Below, one piece after another: positions 18,601 through 25,459 of a DNA stretch of 38,549 nt (positions within the stretch are counted from its first letter, which is position 1; each line of letters starts with the position of its first letter). Source of the DNA: Halobacteriales archaeon QS_8_65_32 (GTDB lineage Archaea > Halobacteriota > Halobacteria > Halobacteriales > Halococcaceae). The notes below the pieces were generated by a model that was given only the letters and a program-made list of their open reading frames with translations, was not told the origin of the DNA and searched no databases. The stretch is from positions 1-38,549 of the forward strand of contig PXRY01000021.1 of the NCBI GenBank assembly GCA_003022925.1. The letters run 5' to 3'. The position numbers were made by a program, and so were the translations under genes.

Positions 18601-18694
18601 TGCTGTCGAGGTCTACCCCGAAGAGGATGCCGTCGATCCCGCGGACCGGGCGGAGAGTGCGCAACCGCTGCGCCCAGCGATCCACATCGAGTAG
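15632..18694 (+). CDS. leuS: Leucyl-tRNA synthetase
   Basis: This class I synthetase charges tRNA-Leu. The 1020-residue protein has the HIGH-type motif PYPNGGMHVGHARTYT (HVGH at 76-79) and the KMSKS-type MSSSKGH near residue 680. The editing (CP1) domain includes VPMATLRPETVRGVTNAYV. The C-terminal helical anticodon-binding region has WRLR-like TLRTVLEARLELLAPFVPFLTNELHE. Two acidic low-complexity insertions are notable: EDEDEDESGDDVDSDE near residues 34-49, and GSDGGDDEDDRNDGDSEGG at the edge of the CP1 domain. Such inserts are a haloarchaeal salt adaptation but are unusually pronounced here. tatttc about 28 bp upstream fits the ATG at 15632. The archaeal/eukaryotic type is clear from overall length and motif order. 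Confidence 0.97.
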   Translation: MDYDPQAIEARWRERWAEAGTYESDPPREADVGEDEDEDESGDDVDSDEVTGANAGDGREKTFVTVPYPYPNGGMHVGHARTYTVPDVYARYRRLQGDNVLFPLAWHITGTPIIGAVERLNSGEEEQLSILRDTYGVPENTLQELETPMGFARYFIEEHYKRNLQALGLSIDWRREFTTNDERYSKFVTWQYETLHDRGLLEKGLNPVNYCTNERQPVTTHDLLEGEEAEFQDYTLVEFGWKGEGSTGSDGGDDEDDRNDGDSEGGEPEADEVIVPMATLRPETVRGVTNAYVDPGAEYVLADVNGERWFVAATAAEKLALQQRDVSVIEEVSGERLVGERVENPVTGEDVLVLPATFVDAGNATGVVMSVPAHSPDDWIALAEAKADAERMERYGIDTAEVKEIEPRAIIDVEGFGEFPAKNAVEERNIDSSNDPRLVEATQDVYNREFHTGVLSAEYGEYAGEVVEDVREELREAYRERGAFDAMYEFTEEVVCRCGGAVEVSIQETWFLRYNDEAWMEKTREAVADMEAIPENTREQYYHTIDWLEEWPCIRNYGLGTELPWDPEFIIEPLSDSTIYMAYYTIAHRLDEIPPEELDRDFFDALFYGPEAVSDPDERALALREEWNYWYPVDFRCSATDLIPNHLMFFLYHHAELFDSTDWPGGITGMGMGLLEGSAMSSSKGHVVLPSDAIERYGADTVRFFLLNSSEPWQDFDWRAERVGDTRRQLERFWNRAEELIDGDASDAEATDGGEAVGVGGERLELDHTDRWLLSKLQTTIAEATRAMDDFQTRAASQATFFRFEEHLRWYRRRTDLDRPAARWTLRTVLEARLELLAPFVPFLTNELHERLTGRPAEDAGWPTVDPDLRDDRLELEERLVSRLTDDVRDIVEVTGTDPETVRVYVAADWKQRVFEQVVAAGPDPDVGSVMGAVMDNPDLRERGNEVNELVTSLVDVVRGRESDREAMTAVDECGTYERASDFLSREFDAAVEVYPEEDAVDPADRAESAQPLRPAIHIE

Positions 18695-18843
18695 TGCCGG
18701 TGTCGATCCCGGCCGACTCCAGCCGAGTTTGAGGATTCCGATCGGTCGCGGTTGACCGCGACCGACTGCCGATCGCAAACGGTCGAGAGCCGCGAACCGG
18801 TAATAGCCGTGAACGATTTGTCCTCCGGACGCCTACTAAAGCG
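18695..18843. other. Intergenic region downstream of leuS
   Basis: About 150 bases with no supported ORF. It should contain the original promoter of the broken small gene that follows; cctactaaag at 18831-18840 is the most AT-rich piece. Confidence 0.35.
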
Positions 18844-19062
18844 ATGAGCTAAACGGAAGACGACCCTGGAGCAGTGAAGAAAGCCATCAGAACGGTGACG
18901 CCCGGTTCGACGGGTCATCGGGATGCCGGCATGAACGCCATCGGCTGGGTGATACTCCTCGGTATCCTCGTCGTACTACTGCCGTTGATACCGATCGTCA
19001 TCGTCGGATGACTCCTGTTGAACATCACCGGATTCGTTCGGCGGAGCGTCCTCGGCGGTTGA
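18844..19062 (+). pseudogene. Small membrane protein gene (DUF7535-like) with two in-frame stops
   Basis: In one frame the DNA reads MS*TEDDPGAVKKAIRTVTPGSTG, then HRDAGMNAIGWVILLGILVV and LLPLIPIVIVG*LLLNITGFV, then RRSVLGG and a stop. TAA is at codon 3 (18850) and TGA at 19009. The MNAIGW-(hydrophobic)-LPLIP core and the TVTP segment are recognisable as a short haloarchaeal single-span membrane protein family, which from memory is DUF7535. The TGA falls where that family usually has Trp, so a TGG-to-TGA change is likely. Initiation at the GTG at 18874 could still yield a 45-residue product containing most of the membrane segment. None of this appears in the ORF track because of the stops. 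Sequencing error is an alternative. Confidence 0.7.
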
Positions 19063-19367
19063 GCGGGAGTAGTATCCGGTCGTGGGAGTTCCTGGCAAAG
19101 AGTCACTGAGACCGTCCAAAAAGCCCCCGACACGCTCGGCTCCCGCGGCTCGCTGCGGTCCTCGGCCTTCGGCCTGCGGTCCTTGCTTCGCCGGGGTTCT
19201 ACGAAGGACTCGCCCTGCTCGCCCTTCGAGCTCTCGTTCGCTCGTTCTACTCGCTTACGAGAACGCCGAGCGGTCGGCCCCTTCCAGTCCCACCCGAGAC
19301 GATCCGGACGAATCGAGAACCAGTCCACAGCCGACTGGTAGCGAACGGGATCGTCGGGAACTCCCGA
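19063..19367. other. Intergenic region occupied by a dispersed-repeat copy
   Basis: About 300 bases, almost entirely the repeat described next. The ORFs predicted here on both strands are translations of the repeat and should not be annotated. Confidence 0.6.
19084..19340 (+). repeat. Dispersed intergenic repeat, copy B
   Basis: It begins gggagttcctggcaaagagt, continues as gagaccgtccaaaaagcccc and cgacacgctcggc, and ends gagaacgccgagcggtcggc followed by ccttccagtccc. Inside are nested inverted repeats such as ccgcggctcgctgcgg and cctcggccttcggcctgcgg. Its ends match copy A and its right half matches copy C in inverted orientation (gctctcgttcgctcgt; gagaacgccgagcggtcgg). Confidence 0.65.
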
Positions 19368-20363
19368 TTATCGCGACCCGGTTCCAACGAGGTCGAACGC
19401 CATCCCGTTGCCCCGCTCGCGGGCGTGCTCGTAGACGACGTGAGCAGCGGCGATGTCCTGGATCGCCAGTCCCGTCGAGTCGAAGACCGAAACCCCGTCG
19501 GCGTCGGTTCTGCCCTCCCGTTCGCCGACGACGATCTCGCCGATCACCGCGTCGATGTCCGACTCGTCAATCAGGCCCTCCGTCCAGGCGATCGAGATCT
19601 CCCCCGAGTGGGTCGTCTGGTCGTAGTCGTCGATCACGAGTTTCACGTCGGTGAGGACCGTCGGGTCGAGTTCCTGCTTGTCGGCGGCGTCGGCACCCAT
19701 TGCGTTGACGTGGGTCCGTGACCCTAGATCCTCGGTCGTGACGATCGGCTCGGTGCTCGGGGTGACGGTCGAAAGGACGTCACACGAGGCGGCGTCGGCG
19801 ACCGATCCGCCCCGAACTGAAAGTTCCCCTTCGAACGCGTCGACGAACGCGTCGATACGTCCTTCGTTGCGGTCACAGACCACGACTTCCTCGATTTCCC
19901 GCACGGTCGCGATCGCTTCGAGTTGGGTGTACGCCTGCACGCCAGCGCCGATCAGACCCAAACTGTTCGCGTCCGGAACGGCGAGATGGTCGGTAGCGAC
20001 GGCGGCAGCGGCACCGGTGCGTTTCATCGTGAGTTCGGTGCCGTCCATGATCGCAAGCGGGAAGGCGTTCTCGGGGTCGGAGTAGATCATCGTGCCGAGA
20101 ACGGAGGGTAGGTCGTATTCGGCGGGGTTGTCGGGGTGGACGTTGACCCACTTGATCCCCGCGGCGTCCCAGTCGCCGGCGTCCATATAGGCGGGCATCG
20201 ACCGGAAGTCGCCGTTGTATTCGGGCAGATCGATGTAAGATTTGGCGGGCATCCGGACGTTTCCGCGCTCGTAGGCCGCGAAGGCGTCGCTCACGGCGGC
20301 GACGAGCTCTCCCATCGGGGTGTTCTCGTCGACGGCCTCGCTGTTCAATAGCAGGGTTTCCAT
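19368..20363 (-). CDS. Alanine dehydrogenase / ornithine cyclodeaminase family protein
   Basis: This 331-residue NAD(P)-dependent enzyme of the OCD/mu-crystallin family probably interconverts alanine and pyruvate, as the archaeal AF1665 protein does, or cyclises ornithine to proline. The substrate-binding part includes RMPAKSYIDLPEYNGDFRSMPAYM and the conserved Lys in AAGIKWVNVHPDNP (Lys71). The Rossmann segment SLGLIGAGVQAYTQLEAI holds the GxGxxA core (139-144), and VVVCDRNEGR has the Asp that usually selects NAD. MKRTGAAAAVATDHLA and the closing VFDSTGLAIQDIAAAHVVYEHAR are family signatures. A TATA-like element (aaagctaag) is 28 bp upstream of the ATG. The choice between alanine dehydrogenase and cyclodeaminase is not certain. 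Confidence 0.9.
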   Translation of the reverse strand: METLLLNSEAVDENTPMGELVAAVSDAFAAYERGNVRMPAKSYIDLPEYNGDFRSMPAYMDAGDWDAAGIKWVNVHPDNPAEYDLPSVLGTMIYSDPENAFPLAIMDGTELTMKRTGAAAAVATDHLAVPDANSLGLIGAGVQAYTQLEAIATVREIEEVVVCDRNEGRIDAFVDAFEGELSVRGGSVADAASCDVLSTVTPSTEPIVTTEDLGSRTHVNAMGADAADKQELDPTVLTDVKLVIDDYDQTTHSGEISIAWTEGLIDESDIDAVIGEIVVGEREGRTDADGVSVFDSTGLAIQDIAAAHVVYEHARERGNGMAFDLVGTGSR

Positions 20364-20560
20364 GGTGGCAAACCTTGCGCGCGCGGACTTAGCTTTCGCG
20401 GTGCAGGGCGCTAAGTTCCCTCTATACGGGAACGGGGTAGTTGTCTCCGGCGGCCATTCGGTCGGTTCGGGCGACTCGAATCCACATCACCACCGAACGG
20501 CCGCCGGTATCGCTACGTTTACCGAAGACACTTGCTGTCACGGGGACAATACGGCGGACG

Positions 20561-21454
20561 ATGGGGCGAACGGCGTGCTGTGTACTCCTCGCCTGTGCGC
20601 TCGTCCTCGCCGGGTGTAGCGGGTTCGTCGGTGACGAGCCCGGAGCGGAGGTCGGTGGCGAGGCGAGCGACGACGGTGGATCGGCCGCGAGCGTCACACC
20701 CGCACCGGTGCCGGCGGCCACGGGAACCGAGCGGCTCGCGCCGGGGCTCACTGACGCGGGCGTTACGAGCGCGAGCGAACTCGCCGTTGCCCACAACCGG
20801 GTGCTTCGAGACCGGTCGTTCACCCTACGGACGAACCGGACGACGACGTACGCGAACGGGTCCGCTCGGAGTCACACGGCCGGGATCGTTCGCGTCGAAC
20901 CCAACGGGGAGGCGATCGGAACGCGATACGAGAGAACCGGCGTCCCGTTGATACGACTCACCAGCGGCTCGACGATCGTCCGCAGCGAGCGGTGGTTCGG
21001 CGGCGAACAGGGGCTGGCCGCGGTCGCGTACGCCAACGGAACAAGGGAGTACTACCGACAGCCGGCCAACGATGGCTCGGTGATCCTCCGGTCGTTCACC
21101 AACGACGGCGAACGGTACGGGCGGCTGCTGAGCGGCGTCGAGACGCGCGTTACCGGCCGGGTCGAACGGGACGGGACGACGCTGTATCGGGTTCGGTCGT
21201 CCGGGCTGTCGTCTGGATTGGTCCAGTTTCCCCGGTTCGAGTCGGTCGGAAACGGGACGTTCGAAGGGCTCGTCGGTCCCGAAGGGTTCGTCTACTGCCA
21301 CCGTCTGACGTACACGGCGACGACGGAGAACGGATCGACGCTTCGGATCACGGAATCACGGCGGTACGAGGAGATCGGGGAGACGACCGTTTCACGGCCG
21401 CTGTGGTACGACGAGGCGCTGAACCGAACGAACGCGACCGACGACGATCGGTGA
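20561..21454 (+). CDS. Exported haloarchaeal lipoprotein of unknown function
   Basis: The ORF track starts at 20441, but the ATG at 20561 begins a proper signal: MGRTACCVLLACALVLAGCSG, with lipobox LAGC and Cys19. The protein is then 297 residues. There is no twin arginine, so export may be by Sec. After an acidic/Ser/Pro linker (GDEPGAEVGGEASDDGG...), the mature region contains repeated beta-strand patterns (SFTLRTNRTTTYANGS, TLYRVRSSGL, RLTYTATTENGSTLRITESRRYEEIG) and several NxT/NxS sequons. The pattern resembles a haloarchaeal family of lipoproteins with a LolA-like fold, annotated as unknown function. A role in surface lipid or protein handling is only a guess. Confidence 0.78.
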   Translation: MGRTACCVLLACALVLAGCSGFVGDEPGAEVGGEASDDGGSAASVTPAPVPAATGTERLAPGLTDAGVTSASELAVAHNRVLRDRSFTLRTNRTTTYANGSARSHTAGIVRVEPNGEAIGTRYERTGVPLIRLTSGSTIVRSERWFGGEQGLAAVAYANGTREYYRQPANDGSVILRSFTNDGERYGRLLSGVETRVTGRVERDGTTLYRVRSSGLSSGLVQFPRFESVGNGTFEGLVGPEGFVYCHRLTYTATTENGSTLRITESRRYEEIGETTVSRPLWYDEALNRTNATDDDR

Positions 21455-21682
21455 GGGCTCCGCGGTCGTCGGCCGACCGACCACCGTGTGCGTACGAGCC
21501 GTCACGGTCGGCGACGGCGGCGTCGATTCGAACGGTGACGTCGTCACAGTATCAGCCGATAGGCCGACGAACGGCTACCGACGGGCCGACGCCTCTGTGA
21601 TCCAAGCCCCCGACTCGGAGGGCAGGCGACAGCGGCTACTGCTGGCCTGCGGTTTTTACCGTCGGGAGACGCATAATCGCCT
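21455..21682. other. Intergenic region upstream of the small conserved protein
   Basis: About 230 bases without a supported gene. gcggtttttaccg (centred near 21655) is a TATA-like element about 28 bp before the ATG at 21683. Confidence 0.4.
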
Positions 21683-21961
21683 ATGAGTTCCGATTCACCG
21701 CCGGATTTCACCGAGGGAGCGTCGAACGTCGGCGCGCTGACGCGGCTCAACGTGTTCTCGTTGCTCGCACAGGCGGGCTACAATCTAAAGGAGGGAAACA
21801 CCGAGCGAGCCATGCTATTGTTCGGGGCCGCTGCGCTCGCGCCTCACTCCTCGAAGCTGTCGTACGCGATCCAGGGTGGGCTCGCGGCAAAAGACGTCCT
21901 GGAGAAGTTCACTGACGTACCCGAGCCATCGACCGGTGGCACCGACATCCCGATCGAGTAA
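21683..21961 (+). CDS. Small conserved haloarchaeal protein
   Basis: This 92-residue ORF has a well-placed TATA-like element (gttttta, about 28 bp upstream). After an acidic N-terminus (SSDSPPDFTEGASNVG) comes an amphipathic to hydrophobic helical region (LTRLNVFSLLAQAGYNLKEGNTERAMLLFGAAALAPHSSKLSYAIQGGLAAKDVLEKF) and a short polar tail. The spacing of small residues suggests two membrane-associated helices rather than a globular enzyme. I do not recognise a function. It is convergent with the TetR gene. Confidence 0.65.
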   Translation: MSSDSPPDFTEGASNVGALTRLNVFSLLAQAGYNLKEGNTERAMLLFGAAALAPHSSKLSYAIQGGLAAKDVLEKFTDVPEPSTGGTDIPIE

Positions 21962-22068
21962 CACACCGCGACGTGACGCGGCCGACCGACCCGTAGGACA
22001 TAACGGCGAACTCGATAGCGTGAGGACCGTCTGATTTCGGCCGTTGGATCGAAGGCGGCGCGCGCCGC

Positions 22069-22692
22069 TCACGACGCCCCATCGGTGAGCAACCGTAGTC
22101 GGACGTATTCGTCGAGTTCGGCGCGCACGGCTCGGATCGGTGCCTCCTCGGCGGTCGTCACCCGTCCGATCATCGCGCCGTTGATCGTCGTCAACAGCAG
22201 TTCGGCCGTTCGATCCGGATCGACGTCGCGGAACACGCCTTGATCGATGCCGGCCTCGATGATAGCCGCGATCCGTGCGTGAAAGAACCGGTCGCTCCTG
22301 GCGAACTGCTCGCGGAACGCCTCGTTGTGGGGGGCTTGTGCCCGGAGTTCGGTGATCGCACCCATCAGCGCGCGTCGTTCGTCGTCGATCGACGCCGAAA
22401 GCACGCGATCGAACAGCGCCCGCAGGCGAGCGCGGGCATCGTCGCGCTCGTCGAACGCGACGTCCGCTTCGAACCGATCGAGCATGAATTCGAGAAAGTC
22501 CACGAGCAACGCGTCCTTGCTATCGTAGTGGTGATACACCAGCGAGACGCTTTTCTCGAACTCCTCGCCGATACGCTCGATCGTGAGATCGGCGTAGCCG
22601 TGCTCGCTGAGCGCTTCGTACGTCGCCTTCATCAGCGCCACACGGGTTCCGTTCCCGTCTCCGAGGTCGCGGAACGGATCCATGTCCGGCAT
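22069..22692 (-). CDS. TetR/AcrR family transcriptional regulator
   Basis: A start at ATG 22692 (MPDMDPFRDLGDG) gives 207 residues. ATG 22683 is an alternative, and the ORF-track start at 22713 is a TTG. The N-terminal helix-turn-helix is TRVALMKATYEALSEHGYADLTIERIGEEFEKSVSLVYHHYDSKDALL (about residues 16-63), with the TetR hallmark SLVYHHYDSKDALL. The C-terminal ligand domain contains a helical dimerisation region (EQFARSDRFFHARIAAIIEAGIDQGVFRDVDPDRTAELLLTTINGAM). It is divergent from a drug-type ABC exporter and probably represses both, responding to an exported compound. The ligand cannot be predicted. Confidence 0.9.
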   Translation of the reverse strand: MPDMDPFRDLGDGNGTRVALMKATYEALSEHGYADLTIERIGEEFEKSVSLVYHHYDSKDALLVDFLEFMLDRFEADVAFDERDDARARLRALFDRVLSASIDDERRALMGAITELRAQAPHNEAFREQFARSDRFFHARIAAIIEAGIDQGVFRDVDPDRTAELLLTTINGAMIGRVTTAEEAPIRAVRAELDEYVRLRLLTDGAS

Positions 22693-22698
22693 ATCGAG

Positions 22699-22762
22699 TG
22701 AGTGTTTATTCAACAGCTATATGCGCTTTCCGCTTCTAGTTTTGTTAATGAGTGAGCGTTCC
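22699..22762. promoter_or_regulatory. Shared bidirectional promoter and candidate TetR operators
   Basis: The palindromic agctatatgc core (about 22715-22724) reads as a TATA box on both strands: about 27 bp from the TetR ATG (22692) and about 29 bp from the ABC ATG (22748). It is flanked by TGAGTGTTTATTCA (22699-22712, an imperfect dyad TGAGT-N4-ATTCA) and TGAGTGAGCGTTCC (22749-22762). These share TGAGTG-N4-TTC, 50 bp apart. Regulation by the adjacent TetR protein is inferred. Confidence 0.5.
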
Positions 22763-23911
22763 GACGGGTACCGAACCGGTACCGACGAGGCGTCCGGCGC
22801 GGGCGGGGCCAGCGCAGTTATGGAGAACCCGCCCTCGATCGAGACGTCCGGCCTCCGACTGACGTACTCCGACGGTACGGAGGCCGTCCGCGACGTCTCG
22901 CTGTCGGTCCCGGCGGGCGAGTTCTTCGGCTTCTTAGGGCCGAACGGCGCGGGGAAGACGACGGCGATCAAAGTCCTAGCTACCTTGCTGAAACCGACGG
23001 ACGGCAAGGTAGAGGTCAACGGCTTCGACGCCGAAAGCGAGCCCCGCAAGATCCGCGAGTCAATCGGCTATATGGCCCAGGAGATCGGCGTCGACGAGGA
23101 ACTCACCGCCCGCGAGAACCTCCAGTTCGCGTGTGCGGGCTACGGCGTCCCGCGGAGCGAACGGCCCGGACGGATCGACGAACTGCTCGATCTCGTCGAT
23201 CTGTTGGATGTCGCGGACCAGAAGGCCGAGAACTTCTCCGGCGGCATGCAAAAGCGCCTCGATGCCGCGACCGCGCTCGTCCATCGCCCGCCGCTCGTCT
23301 TCCTCGACGAGCCGACGACCGGCCTCGACCCGAAAGCCAGGAATCGCCTCTGGAAGTACTTCCGGGAGATCAACGACGAGGGGACGACGATCTTTCTCAC
23401 GACCCAGTACTTGGAAGAAGCCGACCAGCTCTGTGACCGCATTTCCGTTATCCTCGACGGCGAGATCGTCGCGACAGGGTCGCCGGCCGAACTCAAACAG
23501 CAGGTCGGCGGCGAGATCCTCGATATCGATGTCGAGACCGACGGCGAGAGCAGCGACGCCGGCGACGGTCGTGGCGACACCGACGGCGCGAGCGACGACC
23601 CGCGGGAGCAGGCGGCGGCGGTCGCCCGCAGCTCGGATCTCTTCGAGAACGGGGCGACGATCGAAAAGAGCGACGAGGGCATCAGCGTCACCTCCCAGCG
23701 GGCCCGGAGCCGCGGCACGGATCTGTTAGTGGCGCTTCGGGACGCCGGCCTCACAGTGACGGGCTTCAACGTGCGAGCACCGACGCTCGACGACGTGTTC
23801 CTTGCGATCACCGACGGCGAGGAACGCGAACCGGACCGAGAAACGGGAAGCGACGACGCCGACGAAGCCGCGGCGGCTCGCACGGCAACTGACGGGGGGC
23901 GGCGTCGATGA
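22748..23911 (+). CDS. ABC-2 type transporter ATPase (drug exporter type)
   Basis: This 387-residue cytoplasmic ATPase starts at ATG 22748, 29 bp from the shared TATA core; the longer ORF-track start crosses the promoter. Walker A is GPNGAGKTT (64-72), the signature FSGGMQKRLD, Walker B PLVFLDEPTTGLDPKARNRLW and the H-loop region is TIFLTTQYLEEADQLCD, as in DrrA/CcmA-type exporters. After the NBD an acidic linker (DVETDGESSDAGDGRGDTDGASDDPREQ) interrupts the usual C-terminal domain, which resumes with GISVTSQRARSRGTDLLVALRDAGLTVTGFNVRAPTLDDVFLAITDGEE. The stop overlaps the next start (ATGA), so the two are translationally coupled. The substrate is unknown. Confidence 0.93.
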   Translation: MSERSDGYRTGTDEASGAGGASAVMENPPSIETSGLRLTYSDGTEAVRDVSLSVPAGEFFGFLGPNGAGKTTAIKVLATLLKPTDGKVEVNGFDAESEPRKIRESIGYMAQEIGVDEELTARENLQFACAGYGVPRSERPGRIDELLDLVDLLDVADQKAENFSGGMQKRLDAATALVHRPPLVFLDEPTTGLDPKARNRLWKYFREINDEGTTIFLTTQYLEEADQLCDRISVILDGEIVATGSPAELKQQVGGEILDIDVETDGESSDAGDGRGDTDGASDDPREQAAAVARSSDLFENGATIEKSDEGISVTSQRARSRGTDLLVALRDAGLTVTGFNVRAPTLDDVFLAITDGEEREPDRETGSDDADEAAAARTATDGGRRR

Positions 23912-24816
23912 GCACCCCGACGGAGACGGCCGAGACGACCGAGACGGGACGAAGCGAGCGAACGGCGGAACGGGAGGTTCGCCGGTCGAGCAACTCCTTC
24001 GTGGGCGATATTTGGATCAACTTCAAGCGCTGGAACATCAAAGCCGTCCGCAACCCCTTCGTGCTCGTTACCTCCCTCGTCCAGCCGATCATCTTCCTGA
24101 TCCTCTTCACCCAGGTGTTCGGCGCGGTCGCGACCAACGCGATCAACGCCGGTGCCGGCTCGATATCCTACGAGACGTTCTTAGTGCCGGCGATCGCGAT
24201 CCAGGTCGCACTCGCGGCTGCCGTTACCTCCGGGGTTGGACTCGTCAACGACATCGAAGAGGACGTCTTCGAGAAGGTGCTCGTGATGCCGATGAACCGC
24301 GGGGCGGTCTTCGCGGGCAAATCCGCCGCCGAGATCCTCCGGATCGTCGTCCAGATCGCGATCATCCTCGGGCTCGGCGTCCTGTTGGGCGCGGAGATCG
24401 CAATGGGCGTGCTCGGCGCGATCGGGATCATGCTCATCGGATTGCTGTTTTCGATCTGGTTTCTCGCCTACTCGAACATCTTAGCCGTCCTCACCAAGGA
24501 CCAGGAATCGACGATCATCGGCGCGAACCTGCTACAGTTTCCGCTGTTATTTCTATCGAGTGCCTTCCTACCGCTCGGTTCGCTGCCGAGGTGGATCCAG
24601 GTCATCGCGGCGTTCAACCCCGTGACCTACGGCGTCGACGCCGCCCGGGCGTTGATGCTCGACCGTGACGTCATGACCGTTCTCGAGGTAACGGCGTTTT
24701 CGGGCATCTGGAACACTTTGGTGCCGGCGGTCGTCGTGTTGGTCGTGCTCGATCTCGCGTTCGGGGGCGTCGCGGTCTACCTGCTGACCCGCGCGACGAG
24801 TTCGGACGCTAAGTGA
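23908..24816 (+). CDS. ABC-2 type transporter permease
   Basis: This 302-residue permease pairs with the preceding ATPase; the 4-nt ATGA overlap indicates one operon. The cytoplasmic N-terminus (about 30 residues, T/E/R-rich) leads to INFKRWNIKAVRNPFVLVTSLVQPIIFLILFTQVFGAV, the standard ABC-2 opening. Six membrane segments follow, including FLVPAIAIQVALAAAVTSGVGLVNDIEEDVFEKVLVMPMNRGAVFAGKSAAEILRI, with the conserved coupling-helix pattern before TM3. GSLPRWIQVIAAFNPVTYGVDAAR is the usual signature before the last TM. Export of a drug or lipid-like compound is the probable role. Confidence 0.93.
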   Translation: MSTPTETAETTETGRSERTAEREVRRSSNSFVGDIWINFKRWNIKAVRNPFVLVTSLVQPIIFLILFTQVFGAVATNAINAGAGSISYETFLVPAIAIQVALAAAVTSGVGLVNDIEEDVFEKVLVMPMNRGAVFAGKSAAEILRIVVQIAIILGLGVLLGAEIAMGVLGAIGIMLIGLLFSIWFLAYSNILAVLTKDQESTIIGANLLQFPLLFLSSAFLPLGSLPRWIQVIAAFNPVTYGVDAARALMLDRDVMTVLEVTAFSGIWNTLVPAVVVLVVLDLAFGGVAVYLLTRATSSDAK

Positions 24817-25008
24817 CTCGAACGCCAAGTAACGACTGCCGACAGTTCGTCGGCCGACCGGCGAGCCTCCTGTTGCATACTGCGCTCGATCGGTCGGGCC
24901 CACGCACTGGTCGAGGCGTTCGGCCGGCGGACAAACCGGGACGTCTGAGGGAACCGTACGGGTCGATCGAGGGAGGTATCAAGAGGATGCACCCAAAAAG
25001 AACGGACG

Positions 25009-25323
25009 ATGACGGTCGTTGCATTACTCAGCGTCGCGCCGGTAACGGAAGAGAGCATGGGCGAGGACGTCGCAGACGCCGTTGCCGCCTTGGACGACTT
25101 CGACGTATCCTACGAGACGAACCCGATGGGGACCGTGATCGAAGCCGAGAACATAGGCGAGCTCTTCGCCGCGGCGAAGACAGCCCACAAGGCCGTCGAT
25201 GCCGATCGGGTCAGCACTTTCCTCAAGATCGACGACAAGCGTTCGAGCGACGACTCCGCCCGGTCGAAAGTCGACGCGGTCGAGGACGCCCTCGGCCGCG
25301 AGGCAAGCGGCGAGCGCGAGTAA
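25009..25323 (+). CDS. MTH1187-family thiamine-binding protein (UPF0045)
   Basis: This 104-residue protein has the compact ferredoxin-like fold sequence of the MTH1187/YkoF group: MTVVALLSVAPVTEESMGEDVADAVAALDDFDVSYETNPMGTVIEAENIGELFAAAKTAHKAVDADRVSTFLKIDDKRS. Conserved features are the N-terminal strand ending in P, the YETNPMGTVIE segment that lines the ligand pocket, and the FLKIDDKR strand. Family members bind thiamine or related pyrimidines without catalysis. It sits upstream of the Mch gene with a separate start, and a functional link is not established. The C-terminal tail (about 25 residues) is charged and probably disordered. Confidence 0.85.
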   Translation: MTVVALLSVAPVTEESMGEDVADAVAALDDFDVSYETNPMGTVIEAENIGELFAAAKTAHKAVDADRVSTFLKIDDKRSSDDSARSKVDAVEDALGREASGERE

Positions 25324-25459
25324 CGAACGACTGGTAAGCGAAGACCGACGACCAGCGACCAATAAGCCAAGCCCCTCGGTCATCGGTGGTTCGCGGCGCT
25401 CGACGGCCGACGGAGCGCAGTACCGACAGAGGATTGACGGCGCGGACACGATCGGCGAT

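Noticed and set aside
19082-19654. 190-residue plus-strand ORF over repeat copy B and the dehydrogenase 3' end
   Set aside because: It translates the repeat and then antisense of the enzyme; not a gene.
23140-23883. 247-residue minus-strand ORF within the ABC ATPase
   Set aside because: Ser/Arg-rich antisense translation of a gene with all ABC motifs.
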